This document shows, in pieces, positions 43,255-51,258 of a stretch of 64,000 bases of DNA. The stretch lies in the NCBI RefSeq assembly GCF_036759925.1, contig NZ_JAPKIB010000013.1, forward strand, positions 1 through 64,000, in the 5' to 3' direction. Source of the stretch: Kluyvera sp036759925. GTDB taxonomy: Bacteria > Pseudomonadota > Gammaproteobacteria > Enterobacterales > Enterobacteriaceae. A program made the position numbers and the translations under genes. Numbering within the stretch: position 1 is the stretch's first letter; every line of letters starts with the position of its first letter. The notes beneath the pieces are model-generated. The model was not told where the DNA came from. It did no database searches and saw only the letters and a list, made by a program, of their open reading frames with translations.

Positions 43255-43331
43255 TACTTACATTCTGCCCCGTACGCGTAACCGCGATACGGGGCCCCTA
43301 CATATCGTATTTGCAACAAAGGGGTCTGCTC

Positions 43332-43862
43332 GTGACAACAATAGTAAGTGTTCGCCGTAACGGCCACGTCGTAATCGCCGGTGATGGTCAGGCCACGTTG
43401 GGCAATACCGTCATGAAAGGCAACGTGAAAAAAGTTCGCCGTCTGTATAACGACAAAGTGATCGCCGGCTTCGCGGGCGGCACTGCGGACGCCTTCACGC
43501 TGTTCGAACTGTTTGAACGTAAACTGGAAATGCACCAGGGTCATCTGGTCAAAGCCGCCGTTGAGCTGGCGAAAGACTGGCGTACCGACCGTATGCTCCG
43601 CAAGCTGGAAGCCCTGCTGGCGGTCGCGGACGAAACCGCGTCGCTTATCATCACCGGTAATGGTGACGTCGTGCAGCCAGAAAACGACCTGATTGCTATC
43701 GGCTCTGGCGGCCCGTACGCCCAGGCCGCTGCCCGTGCCCTGCTGGAAAATACCGAGCTTGGCGCACGTGAGATTGCTGAAAAAGCGTTGAGTATTGCAG
43801 GCGACATCTGCATCTATACCAACCATTTCCACACCATTGAAGAATTACCATCTAAGGCGTAA
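43332..43862 (+). CDS. hslV: ATP-dependent protease subunit HslV
   Basis: HslV is the proteasome-like peptidase of the HslUV (ClpYQ) protease. Translation starts at GTG 43332. Removal of the initiator exposes the N-terminal threonine nucleophile (TTIVSVRRNG). GDGQATLG and the Lys in KKVRRLYNDKVIAGFAGG belong to the active-site region. The 176 residues match E. coli. It lies 9 bp before hslU and is under a sigma-32 promoter. Confidence 0.98.
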   Translation: MTTIVSVRRNGHVVIAGDGQATLGNTVMKGNVKKVRRLYNDKVIAGFAGGTADAFTLFELFERKLEMHQGHLVKAAVELAKDWRTDRMLRKLEALLAVADETASLIITGNGDVVQPENDLIAIGSGGPYAQAAARALLENTELGAREIAEKALSIAGDICIYTNHFHTIEELPSKA

Positions 43863-43871
43863 GGATCTCCC

Positions 43872-45203
43872 ATGTCTGAAATGACCCCACGCGAAATTGT
43901 CAGCGAGCTGAACAAACACATCATCGGTCAGGACGCCGCTAAGCGTTCCGTGGCTATCGCCTTACGTAACCGCTGGCGTCGTATGCAGCTCGATGAAGAG
44001 CTGCGCCACGAAGTCACGCCGAAAAACATTCTGATGATCGGCCCAACCGGCGTCGGTAAAACCGAAATTGCCCGTCGCCTGGCGAAACTTGCCAACGCGC
44101 CGTTCATCAAAGTGGAAGCCACCAAGTTCACCGAAGTGGGCTATGTGGGTAAAGAAGTGGACTCTATCATCCGCGATCTGACTGATTCTGCTATCAAAAT
44201 GGTACGTGTTCAGTCTATCGAGAAGAACCGCTACCGCGCAGAAGAGATGGCGGAAGAGCGCATTCTCGACGCGCTGATCCCACCGGCAAAAAACAACTGG
44301 GGCCAGGCTGAGCAGCCGTCTGAGCCATCTGCTGCACGTCAGGCATTCCGTAAAAAACTGCGTGAAGGCCAGCTGGACGACAAAGAGATTGAGATCGATC
44401 TCGCGGCGGCACCGATGGGCGTTGAAATCATGGCGCCTCCTGGCATGGAAGAGATGACCAGCCAGCTGCAGTCCATGTTCCAGAACCTGGGCGGCCAGAA
44501 ACAGAAACCGCGTAAGCTGAAAATCAAAGATGCGATGAAGCTGTTGATTGAAGAAGAAGCGGCGAAGCTGGTCAACCCGGAAGAGCTGAAGCAGGACGCG
44601 ATCGATGCGGTTGAGCAGCACGGTATCGTGTTCATCGACGAAATCGACAAAATCTGTAAGCGCGGCGAATCCTCCGGTCCGGACGTTTCCCGTGAAGGCG
44701 TTCAGCGCGACCTGCTGCCGCTGGTAGAGGGCTGCACCGTCTCCACCAAACACGGTATGGTCAAAACTGACCACATCCTGTTTATCGCTTCCGGTGCATT
44801 CCAGGTAGCGAAACCGTCTGACCTGATCCCTGAACTTCAGGGTCGTCTGCCGATTCGCGTAGAATTGCAGGCGCTGACCACCAGCGACTTCGAGCGTATC
44901 CTGACGGAGCCAAATGCCTCCGTTACCGTTCAGTACAAAGCGCTGATGGCCACCGAAGGCGTGAACATCGAGTTCACCGAATCCGGTATCAAGCGTATCG
45001 CTGAAGCGGCATGGCAGGTTAACGAAACCACCGAGAACATCGGTGCTCGTCGTCTGCATACCGTGCTGGAACGTCTGATGGAAGATATCTCCTATGACGC
45101 CAGCGACCTCAACGGACAAAGCATCACAATTGATGCGGAATACGTGAGCAAACATCTGGATGCATTAGTCGCAGATGAAGATCTGAGCCGTTTTATCCTA
45201 TAA
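43872..45203 (+). CDS. hslU: ATPase subunit HslU of the HslUV protease
   Basis: HslU is the AAA+ unfoldase that feeds substrates to HslV. In the 443 residues, Walker A is GPTGVGKTEIARRLA (56-70). The pore-loop GYVG lies near 90 and Walker B FIDEIDKI near 254. The I-domain insertion lies between (about 110-230). The C-terminal tail ends DLSRFIL, which inserts into HslV. Confidence 0.98.
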   Translation: MSEMTPREIVSELNKHIIGQDAAKRSVAIALRNRWRRMQLDEELRHEVTPKNILMIGPTGVGKTEIARRLAKLANAPFIKVEATKFTEVGYVGKEVDSIIRDLTDSAIKMVRVQSIEKNRYRAEEMAEERILDALIPPAKNNWGQAEQPSEPSAARQAFRKKLREGQLDDKEIEIDLAAAPMGVEIMAPPGMEEMTSQLQSMFQNLGGQKQKPRKLKIKDAMKLLIEEEAAKLVNPEELKQDAIDAVEQHGIVFIDEIDKICKRGESSGPDVSREGVQRDLLPLVEGCTVSTKHGMVKTDHILFIASGAFQVAKPSDLIPELQGRLPIRVELQALTTSDFERILTEPNASVTVQYKALMATEGVNIEFTESGIKRIAEAAWQVNETTENIGARRLHTVLERLMEDISYDASDLNGQSITIDAEYVSKHLDALVADEDLSRFIL

Positions 45204-45233
45204 TCGCGTTCACTGCATTTTCATCTTTAATTG

Positions 45234-45258
45234 ATGGGGCTGAAAAGCCCCATTTTTA
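45234..45258 (+). terminator. Terminator after hslU
   Basis: GGGGCTGAAAAGCCCC followed by ATTTTTATT, about 30 bp after the hslU stop and just before menA. Confidence 0.85.
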
Positions 45259-45271
45259 TTGGCTAATTATT

Positions 45272-46198
45272 ATGACAAATACACCTGTAAGCCGCTCTCA
45301 GGCCTGGCTGGAAAGTCTGCGCCCGAAAACGTTACCTCTGGCCTGCGCGGCGATTATCGTCGGTACCGCGCTATCGTGGTGGCAGGGGCACTTCAATGCG
45401 GGCGTTGCCGTACTGGCGCTGATCACCGCAAGCCTGCTGCAAATCCTCTCTAACCTCGCCAACGACTATGGCGATGCGGTGAAAGGCAGCGATAAACCGG
45501 ACCGCATTGGGCCGCTACGCGGGATGCAAAAAGGGGTGATAACCAAAGAACAGATGAAGCGCGCGCTGATTATTACCGTCGGGCTTATCTGCATCTCTGG
45601 TCTTGCTCTGCTGTTCACCGCTTCGCAGACTCCCGGCGACTTTATCGGCTTCCTGGTGCTGGGGCTGTTGGCGATTATTGCCGCCATCACCTACACCGTC
45701 GGCACGCGCCCGTATGGCTACATTGGCCTTGGCGATATCTCGGTGCTGATCTTCTTCGGCTGGCTGAGTGTGATTGGCAGCTGGTACTTACAGACGCATA
45801 CTCTGAGCAGCGCGATTATTCTGCCCGCTACCGCCTGCGGCCTGCTGGCGACGGCGGTACTCAATATCAATAACCTGCGTGATATCGACAGCGACCGCGA
45901 AAACGGCAAGAACACGCTGGCCGTGCGTTTAGGGCCGGTTAACGCCCGCCGCTACCACGTCTGTCTGCTGATGGGGACGCTAGTTTGCCTGGCGCTGTTC
46001 AACCTGCTCTCGCTGCATAGCCCGTGGGGCTGGCTGTTTATCCTCAGCGCGCCGCTGCTGGTGAAACAGGCGCGCTTTGTGATGCGCGAGCGCTCGCCGC
46101 AGGCGATGCCGCCGATGCTGGAACGGACGGTGAAAGGGGCGTTATTAACTAACCTGCTGTTCGTCATCGGAATTGTGCTCAGCAAGGCGCTGGCTTAA
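45272..46198 (+). CDS. menA: 1,4-dihydroxy-2-naphthoate octaprenyltransferase
   Basis: MenA attaches the octaprenyl tail in menaquinone synthesis at the inner membrane. The 308 residues form a UbiA-family polytopic protein with eight to nine transmembrane segments. The prenyl-diphosphate/Mg-binding motif is NLANDYGDAVKGSD (about 61-74), and the second acidic motif is NNLRDIDSDRENGKNTLAVRLG (about 200). The N-terminal SLRPKTLPLACAAIIVG is typical of MenA. Confidence 0.97.
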   Translation: MTNTPVSRSQAWLESLRPKTLPLACAAIIVGTALSWWQGHFNAGVAVLALITASLLQILSNLANDYGDAVKGSDKPDRIGPLRGMQKGVITKEQMKRALIITVGLICISGLALLFTASQTPGDFIGFLVLGLLAIIAAITYTVGTRPYGYIGLGDISVLIFFGWLSVIGSWYLQTHTLSSAIILPATACGLLATAVLNINNLRDIDSDRENGKNTLAVRLGPVNARRYHVCLLMGTLVCLALFNLLSLHSPWGWLFILSAPLLVKQARFVMRERSPQAMPPMLERTVKGALLTNLLFVIGIVLSKALA

Positions 46199-46290
46199 CT
46201 GACAAATATCAATTAACAATTGATGATTTTGCCAACAATGCATAGAGCGCGATATACTAAAATCACTCGCAGCAACTGAGCGTTAATCCT

Positions 46291-46776
46291 ATGAAATACG
46301 ATACTTCCGAGCTTTGCGACATCTACCAGGAAGATGTCAACGTAGTAGAACCCCTGTTCTCTAACTTTGGCGGGCGGCTGTCGTTCGGTGGGCAAATCAT
46401 CACCGTAAAATGTTTCGAGGATAACGGGTTGCTGTACGATCTGCTCGAACAGAACGGTCGTGGCCGCATTCTGTTAGTCGACGGCGGCGGTTCTGTCCGT
46501 CGCGCGCTGATCGACGCCGACCTCGCCCGTCTGGCCACTCAAAACGAGTGGGAAGGCATTGTGGTGTATGGCGCAGTGCGTCAGGTTGATGATTTAGAAG
46601 AGCTGGATATCGGCATTCAGGCGATTGCCGCCATTCCGGTTGGTGCAGCGGGCGAAGGCATCGGCGAAAGCGACGTACGCGTCAACTTCGGCGGCGTAAC
46701 CTTCTTCTCCGGCGACCATCTGTATGCCGATAACACCGGCATTATCCTGTCGGAAGATGCGCTGGATATCGAATAA
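46291..46776 (+). CDS. rraA: Regulator of RNase E activity A
   Basis: RraA is a trimeric protein that binds RNase E and inhibits its endonuclease activity, changing global mRNA decay. The 161 residues match E. coli. It has the fold of class II HMG aldolases but lacks the metal-site activity. Motifs LFSNFGGRLSFGGQI and GVRFNFGGVTFFSGDHLYADNTG-like segments are visible (VNFGGVTFFSGDHLYADNTG). In E. coli it is followed by zapB and the glpFKX operon; here pfkA follows at once. Confidence 0.97.
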   Translation: MKYDTSELCDIYQEDVNVVEPLFSNFGGRLSFGGQIITVKCFEDNGLLYDLLEQNGRGRILLVDGGGSVRRALIDADLARLATQNEWEGIVVYGAVRQVDDLEELDIGIQAIAAIPVGAAGEGIGESDVRVNFGGVTFFSGDHLYADNTGIILSEDALDIE

Positions 46777-46791
46777 GCGCCTGACGTATAC

Positions 46792-46824
46792 AAAAAAGCC
46801 TTCTCAATGAGAAGGCTTTTTTTT
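46792..46824. terminator. Bidirectional terminator between rraA and pfkA
   Basis: AAAAAAGCCTTCTC AATG... pairs with GAGAAGGC followed by eight T: a symmetric hairpin with A- and T-runs, serving both converging genes. Confidence 0.92.
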
Positions 46825-46858
46825 CGCTCGTATCTCCCCGTTACCGGGCAAACGCGGC

Positions 46859-47821
46859 TTAGTACAGCTGTTTAGCGCATTCCAGCCAGTCACCTTTGAA
46901 CGGACGCTTCATATTTTCGATAGCGTCGATGATGTCATGGTGAACCAGTTTTTCGTTCTGAATACCGACGCAGCGGCCACCGAAGCCCTGCTGCAGCAGT
47001 TCAATCGCGTAGGCGCCCATACGGGATGCCAGGATGCGGTCGTAAGGAACCGGGGAGCCGCCGCGCTGGATGTGGCCCAGAACGGTTGCACGGGTTTCAC
47101 GACCGGTTTCAGCTTCGATGAAGTGAGCCAGTTCGTCAACGTCGCACATGTGCTCAGTAATCGCCACGATGGCGTGTTTCTTACCTTTAGCGATGCCCGC
47201 TTTGATTTCAGACACCAGGTCATCACGTTTGAATTCCACTTCTGGCACCACGATAAATTCGCAGCCGCCCGCGATAGCCGCGGCCAGAGTCAGGTCGCCG
47301 CAGTAACGGCCCATCACTTCAACAACGGAGATACGCTGGTGAGAAGAAGAGGTGTCACGCAGACGGTCAATCGCTTCAACGACAGTGCTCAGTGCGGTGA
47401 AGAAACCGATGGTGTAGTCGGTGCCTTTGATATCGTTATCAATGGTGCCCGGCAGGCCGATGCATGGGAAGCCCATTTCGGTCAGGCGCACGGCGCCCAT
47501 GTAGGAACCGTCACCGCCGATAACGACCAGCGCATCGATACCACGTTTTTTCAGGTTTTCGATAGCCACGGCACGGATGTTTTCATCACGGAATTCCGGG
47601 AAACGCGCGGAGCCCAGGAAGGTGCCGCCGCGGTTAATCATGTCTGACACGCTGTAACGGTCGAGCTGTACCATACGATCTTCGTACAGGCCCAGATAAC
47701 CGTCATAGACGCCCATGACTTCAATGCCTTCCGTCAATGCTGCGCGTACGACACCGCGAATGGCGGCGTTCATACCCGGCGCATCACCGCCACTTGTCAA
47801 CACACCGATTTTCTTAATCAT
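46859..47821 (-). CDS. pfkA: 6-phosphofructokinase I
   Basis: PfkA phosphorylates fructose 6-phosphate with ATP, the committed step of glycolysis. The 320 residues equal the E. coli length. The ATP site GGDAPGMNAAIRG lies near residue 11 and GGDGSYMGA near 103. The catalytic Asp lies in LPGTIDNDIKGTD near 127, and the effector/substrate residues in VEVMGRYCGDLT. Cra (FruR) repression is predicted from the upstream site. It converges on rraA, an adjacency not seen in E. coli. Confidence 0.98.
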   Translation of the reverse strand: MIKKIGVLTSGGDAPGMNAAIRGVVRAALTEGIEVMGVYDGYLGLYEDRMVQLDRYSVSDMINRGGTFLGSARFPEFRDENIRAVAIENLKKRGIDALVVIGGDGSYMGAVRLTEMGFPCIGLPGTIDNDIKGTDYTIGFFTALSTVVEAIDRLRDTSSSHQRISVVEVMGRYCGDLTLAAAIAGGCEFIVVPEVEFKRDDLVSEIKAGIAKGKKHAIVAITEHMCDVDELAHFIEAETGRETRATVLGHIQRGGSPVPYDRILASRMGAYAIELLQQGFGGRCVGIQNEKLVHHDIIDAIENMKRPFKGDWLECAKQLY

Positions 47822-47933
47822 GACTACCTCTGAACTTAGGAATGCTAAAAATTAATTCTTCTGCCCGAAGCGCTCCCGCAATGTAGGGGGGAGAGAACGA
47901 CTCTATGTAGAGATAGTATATCAAGCGCTTCTT

Positions 47934-47949
47934 GCTGAATTGATTCAGG
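47934..47949 (-). promoter_or_regulatory. Cra (FruR) site upstream of pfkA
   Basis: GCTGAATTGATTCAGG (minus strand CCTGAATCAATTCAGC) is a palindrome matching the Cra consensus TGAATCnnTTCA. It overlaps the pfkA promoter (TTGATATACTATC downstream on the minus strand), consistent with repression that is lifted by fructose 1-phosphate or fructose 1,6-bisphosphate. Confidence 0.8.
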
Positions 47950-48021
47950 TCAGGCTAACCGGCGGTTATTTATACAAATAATGCCGACTTAGCTCACATT
48001 TCATACAACCACTGCGAAAGT

Positions 48022-48915
48022 TCAAACGTCTCTGTTTGCCTGCAGCATAACAGAGCATGGATCCTGATGAATAATCACGTCGGACCCAGGAAAACGATGC
48101 AAAATCGCCTGCTCCACCTGATCGGCAACGTGATGTGCCTGAACCAGCGGCAGGTTGTCTTCCATTTCAATATGAATCTGAATAAAGCGGGTCGGCCCTG
48201 ACTGCCGCGTTCGGAGATCGTGAGCACCGCTCACACCTGGCCAGGTGGTCACGATGTCGAAAATTTCCTGACGTTCTTCATCGGGCAGCGCGCGATCCAA
48301 TAACGATTGCACCGCTTCGTACCCCATGCGTAACGCGCTATATAGAATATAGATGCCAATTCCTAATGCAAACAGCGCATCGGCGCGATGCCAGCCGTAC
48401 CAGGAGAGGCCGAGCGCGACAAGAATCGCGCCGTTCATCATAACATCAGACTGATAATGAAGCATATCCGCGCGTACGGCCTGGCTCTGGGTTTTTCTGA
48501 CCACCCAGCGCTGAAACGTCACGAGAACTAATGTACTGATAAGCGCAATCACCGTCACCACCACCCCGATGCCCGGCTGGCTCATCGGCGTTGGCCGCGC
48601 CAGATGCTGAATCCCGGTCAAGAACAGGAACAGCGCCGAACCGGAAATAAACATGCTTTGCGCCAGCGCCGCCAGCGATTCGGCTTTGCCGTGCCCAAAG
48701 GTGTGTTCCTCATCCGCCGGCTGCAGCGAATAGCGCACCACCAGCAGGTTGGTCAGCGAGGCAGCGATATCCACCAATGAATCGACCAGCGCCGCCAGAA
48801 TACTGACTGACCCGGTATACCACCACGCAAAAATTTTAATCACCAGCAGCACGGAAGCCATGACCGTCGCGGCGATTGCAGCACGACTTACCAGTCGTCC
48901 ATAAGATTGATTCAT
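48022..48915 (-). CDS. fieF: Ferrous-iron/zinc efflux transporter, CDF family
   Basis: FieF (YiiP) exports Zn(II), Fe(II) and Cd(II) in exchange for protons as an inner-membrane dimer. The 297 residues carry six transmembrane helices. The site A metal ligands appear in ALVDSLVDIAAS (Asp45/Asp49 region) and HYQSDVMMNGAI (His153/Asp157 region). The cytoplasmic C-terminal domain is rich in metal-binding His and Asp residues. The start at 48915 has GGAGTG upstream. In E. coli it is adjacent to cpxP; here a toxin-antitoxin pair lies between. Confidence 0.97.
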   Translation of the reverse strand: MNQSYGRLVSRAAIAATVMASVLLVIKIFAWWYTGSVSILAALVDSLVDIAASLTNLLVVRYSLQPADEEHTFGHGKAESLAALAQSMFISGSALFLFLTGIQHLARPTPMSQPGIGVVVTVIALISTLVLVTFQRWVVRKTQSQAVRADMLHYQSDVMMNGAILVALGLSWYGWHRADALFALGIGIYILYSALRMGYEAVQSLLDRALPDEERQEIFDIVTTWPGVSGAHDLRTRQSGPTRFIQIHIEMEDNLPLVQAHHVADQVEQAILHRFPGSDVIIHQDPCSVMLQANRDV

Positions 48916-49046
48916 AAACACTCCTGCTTTCGATCTGCGTAGTATAGCGGAATGTATGAGGGGTGCGCGGTGACGAATTTAAGACAAAAAAAGCACAACG
49001 GAAACCGCCATCATGCGTTTTTTCAATCTCGTGGTATCACCCGCCG

Positions 49047-49385
49047 TTACTCGATAATCAGGTGTACTTTTTTACCAATCAGCGTCGCCATGCCAACCAG
49101 CGTATCCAACGTGAATTTTTCGGTTTTCTTATTCACCACATCCGATACCCTCGGGCGAGAAACGCGCAGCACCTTCGCTGCATCCAACTGTTTATAACCT
49201 TCGCGCTTCATCCAGGCAGCAATTTCACCCATCAGCTGTTTTTTAAGCGCGTCCGTTCTGGCCATCTCGGCACGAGATTCTGCGAGGAGCTTTGTTGCTT
49301 CTTCAGGCGCAAATCCGAGGTCGGCAAATACGTTGCCGTCAGCCTTCGTCACATGGCGAACTTTAGTATCAATACCTTTCGTCAT
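49047..49385 (-). CDS. XRE-family antitoxin, HigA-like
   Basis: This 112-residue protein has a C-terminal helix-turn-helix (EGYKQLDAAKVLRVSRPRVSDVVNKKTEKFTLDTLVGMATLIGKKV) of the HigA/HTH_37 kind. The N-terminal half (EEATKLLAESRAEMARTDALKKQLM) is helical and likely neutralises the toxin. Its start overlaps the upstream toxin gene by 4 bp (ATGA), so the two are translationally coupled. The toxin-first order is characteristic of HigBA modules. Confidence 0.85.
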   Translation of the reverse strand: MTKGIDTKVRHVTKADGNVFADLGFAPEEATKLLAESRAEMARTDALKKQLMGEIAAWMKREGYKQLDAAKVLRVSRPRVSDVVNKKTEKFTLDTLVGMATLIGKKVHLIIE

Positions 49386-49723
49386 TTTGCTCTCCTCCGC
49401 TGCGCAACAGCCTCTTTATATCGACTCGTAATGATGAAAACATCTCTCGGGCTGGTTTTCTGCGTCTTCTTCTGAAACCCATGGAGCACGCATACTGCAT
49501 CGTCAAATTTGGCAACGTACACAACGCGATACTCACCATCTTCACCATGCAGCCTAATCTCAATAACCCCTGAGCCCCAGTCATTAATCGATTTCCAATC
49601 TGACGGCTCCTTCCCGTTTTGCACTTTATCCCGTTCAAATCCAGCCTCACGCCGGACATCAACCGGGAAAGCGATGAGATCGTCCAGAGACGTTCCCATC
49701 CACTCAATCTGCTTCGTCGCCAC
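49382..49723 (-). CDS. HigB/Gp49-like toxin (RelE superfamily)
   Basis: This is a probable mRNA interferase of the phage Gp49-like HigB family. The signature is the central YRVVYVAKFDDAVCVLHGFQKKTQKTSPRDVFIITSRYKEA segment (split by strands), with FQKKTQKT being highly typical. I chose GTG 49723 (113 residues), with GAGAAGG nine bases upstream; a TTG six codons earlier is possible. No other accessory genes flank the pair, so it is a small chromosomal insertion between fieF and cpxP. Confidence 0.85.
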   Translation of the reverse strand: MATKQIEWMGTSLDDLIAFPVDVRREAGFERDKVQNGKEPSDWKSINDWGSGVIEIRLHGEDGEYRVVYVAKFDDAVCVLHGFQKKTQKTSPRDVFIITSRYKEAVAQRRRAK

Positions 49724-49751
49724 CCTGCGATACCTTCTCAACCCTGAAAAC

Positions 49752-49767
49752 GTATAAAATATTATAC
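49752..49767 (-). promoter_or_regulatory. Operator/promoter of the toxin-antitoxin pair
   Basis: GTATAAAATATTATAC is an imperfect palindrome (14 of 16 positions symmetric) 28 bp upstream of the toxin start. It contains TATAAT on the minus strand as a -10. Autorepression by the antitoxin or the complex is expected for this family. Confidence 0.65.
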
Positions 49768-49835
49768 AACAAAGGGCAAAAAACGAACAGCGTGATAATC
49801 ATGAAAGATCGAACAGAAAGTGCCGGAAAAAGGAC

Positions 49836-49894
49836 AAAAAAAACCCCCTCATCATGAGGGGGAAGACAGGGATGGTGTCTATGGCAAGGAAAAA
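49836..49894 (-). ncRNA. cpxQ: CpxQ small RNA from the cpxP 3' UTR
   Basis: CpxQ is an Hfq-binding RNA cut from the 3' end of cpxP mRNA by RNase E. It represses inner-membrane and periplasmic protein mRNAs during envelope stress. The minus strand reads TTTTCCTTGCCATAGACACC, then ATCCCTGTCTT, as in E. coli and Salmonella. It ends in the terminator hairpin CCCCCTCATGATGAGGGGG with eight T. The seed regions are unchanged; only the terminator loop differs. Confidence 0.88.
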
Positions 49895-49903
49895 CAGGGT
49901 TTG

Positions 49904-50410
49904 TTACTGGTTGCTACGGGTATTGCTACTAAACAGGTTCTGACTCGGTACTGAACCTTGCTGCATCCGTGCAACGTCACGCAGCTGCTCCATACGCTGC
50001 TGGTGATTCTCATTTAAAGCCGCTTGCTGCTCCGGCGTTAACAGGCGGTACATCTGGTTGCGTACCCGCGCCATTTCTACCTGGCGGTTTACCTGCTCCT
50101 CGGCCATTTTCTCGGCCTGGGCTCGCACGGCGGCTTCATCAAATTTTTCTGCGGTGACAAGGCGATGCATTGTCTCCATTTCGCTAACATTAACAGGTGG
50201 ACGATCGTGTCGTGCCCTTTGCATCAGATCGCGCATCTGTTGGCGTTGATGTTCGGTTAAACTAATACCGTCGAACATATGGCCCTGGCCGTTCCGCAGC
50301 GTATTGCTTTCCGCTGGGTGCCAGTTAACGCTGGTGACGACTTCATCGGCCTGGCTATATGCACTGAATGCCAGCGTTGAGGCCATGACGGCAGCGATAA
50401 CATTGCGCAT
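49904..50410 (-). CDS. cpxP: Periplasmic Cpx-pathway inhibitor/adaptor CpxP
   Basis: CpxP is a periplasmic LTXXQ-fold protein that damps CpxA and delivers misfolded pili to DegP. It has a signal peptide (to about residue 22, SAYSQADE). Two LTxxQ motifs follow: LTEHQRQQM (near 52) and LTPEQQAAL (near 128). The length is 168 residues, close to E. coli (166). ATG 50410 is chosen over the adjacent GTG. It is divergent from cpxRA with a CpxR box in the gap, and the 3' UTR encodes CpxQ. Confidence 0.96.
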   Translation of the reverse strand: MRNVIAAVMASTLAFSAYSQADEVVTSVNWHPAESNTLRNGQGHMFDGISLTEHQRQQMRDLMQRARHDRPPVNVSEMETMHRLVTAEKFDEAAVRAQAEKMAEEQVNRQVEMARVRNQMYRLLTPEQQAALNENHQQRMEQLRDVARMQQGSVPSQNLFSSNTRSNQ

Positions 50411-50490
50411 CACATGCTCCCAAAAACTTTAGTGTCGCGATTCAACGAGAGACAGTTTACGATTCAGGCTGCAAACATGCGTCAGGGGGT

Positions 50491-50505
50491 GTAAAACAAC
50501 GTAAA
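50491..50505. promoter_or_regulatory. CpxR box between cpxP and cpxR
   Basis: GTAAAACAACGTAAA is a perfect GTAAA-N5-GTAAA direct repeat. It should activate cpxP strongly and autoregulate cpxRA. Confidence 0.92.
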
Positions 50506-50559
50506 GTCATGGATTCGCTGGCTCTGATGACGTAATTTCTGCCTCGGAGGGATGAAAAT

Positions 50560-51258
50560 ATGAATAAAATTTTATTAGTTGATGATGACCGCGAGCTGAC
50601 TTCCTTGCTCAAGGAACTTCTTGATATGGAAGGCTTTAACGTCCTTGTTGCCCACGATGGCGAACAGGCGTTATCGCTGATTGACGACAGCATCGACCTA
50701 CTTTTACTCGACGTGATGATGCCGAAGAAAAACGGTATCGACACGCTGAAAGAATTGCGACAAACACACCAGACTCCCGTCATTATGTTAACTGCTCGCG
50801 GAAGCGAGTTGGATCGCGTGCTGGGCCTTGAGCTGGGCGCGGATGACTATCTGCCTAAACCGTTTAACGATCGCGAACTGGTCGCGCGCATTCGCGCTAT
50901 TTTGCGCCGTTCACACTGGAGCGAACAGCAGCAAAGTAGCGATACCAGTTCACCAACCGTAGAAGTTGACGCGCTGAGCCTGAACCCAGGTCGTCAGGAA
51001 GCCAGCTTTGATGGTCAAACGCTCGAACTGACCGGTACTGAATTTACCCTGCTCTATCTGCTGGCGCAGCACCTGGGCCAGGTGGTTTCTCGTGAACACC
51101 TGAGTCAGGAAGTGCTGGGTAAACGCTTAACGCCGTTCGACCGCGCGATTGATATGCACATCTCTAACCTGCGACGGAAGTTGCCGGAGCGCAAAGACGG
51201 TCATCCGTGGTTTAAAACCCTGCGTGGTCGCGGCTATCTGATGGTCTCCGCTTCATGA
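50560..51258 (+). CDS. cpxR: Envelope stress response regulator CpxR
   Basis: CpxR is an OmpR/PhoB-type response regulator for envelope stress. The receiver domain spans 1-120, with phospho-acceptor D51 (LLLLDVMMPKKNG) and the conserved acidic pair in VDDDRE. The winged-helix DNA-binding domain covers about 135-232, ending FKTLRGRGYLMVSAS. The 232 residues match E. coli. It overlaps cpxA by 4 bp (ATGA). Confidence 0.98.
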   Translation: MNKILLVDDDRELTSLLKELLDMEGFNVLVAHDGEQALSLIDDSIDLLLLDVMMPKKNGIDTLKELRQTHQTPVIMLTARGSELDRVLGLELGADDYLPKPFNDRELVARIRAILRRSHWSEQQQSSDTSSPTVEVDALSLNPGRQEASFDGQTLELTGTEFTLLYLLAQHLGQVVSREHLSQEVLGKRLTPFDRAIDMHISNLRRKLPERKDGHPWFKTLRGRGYLMVSAS

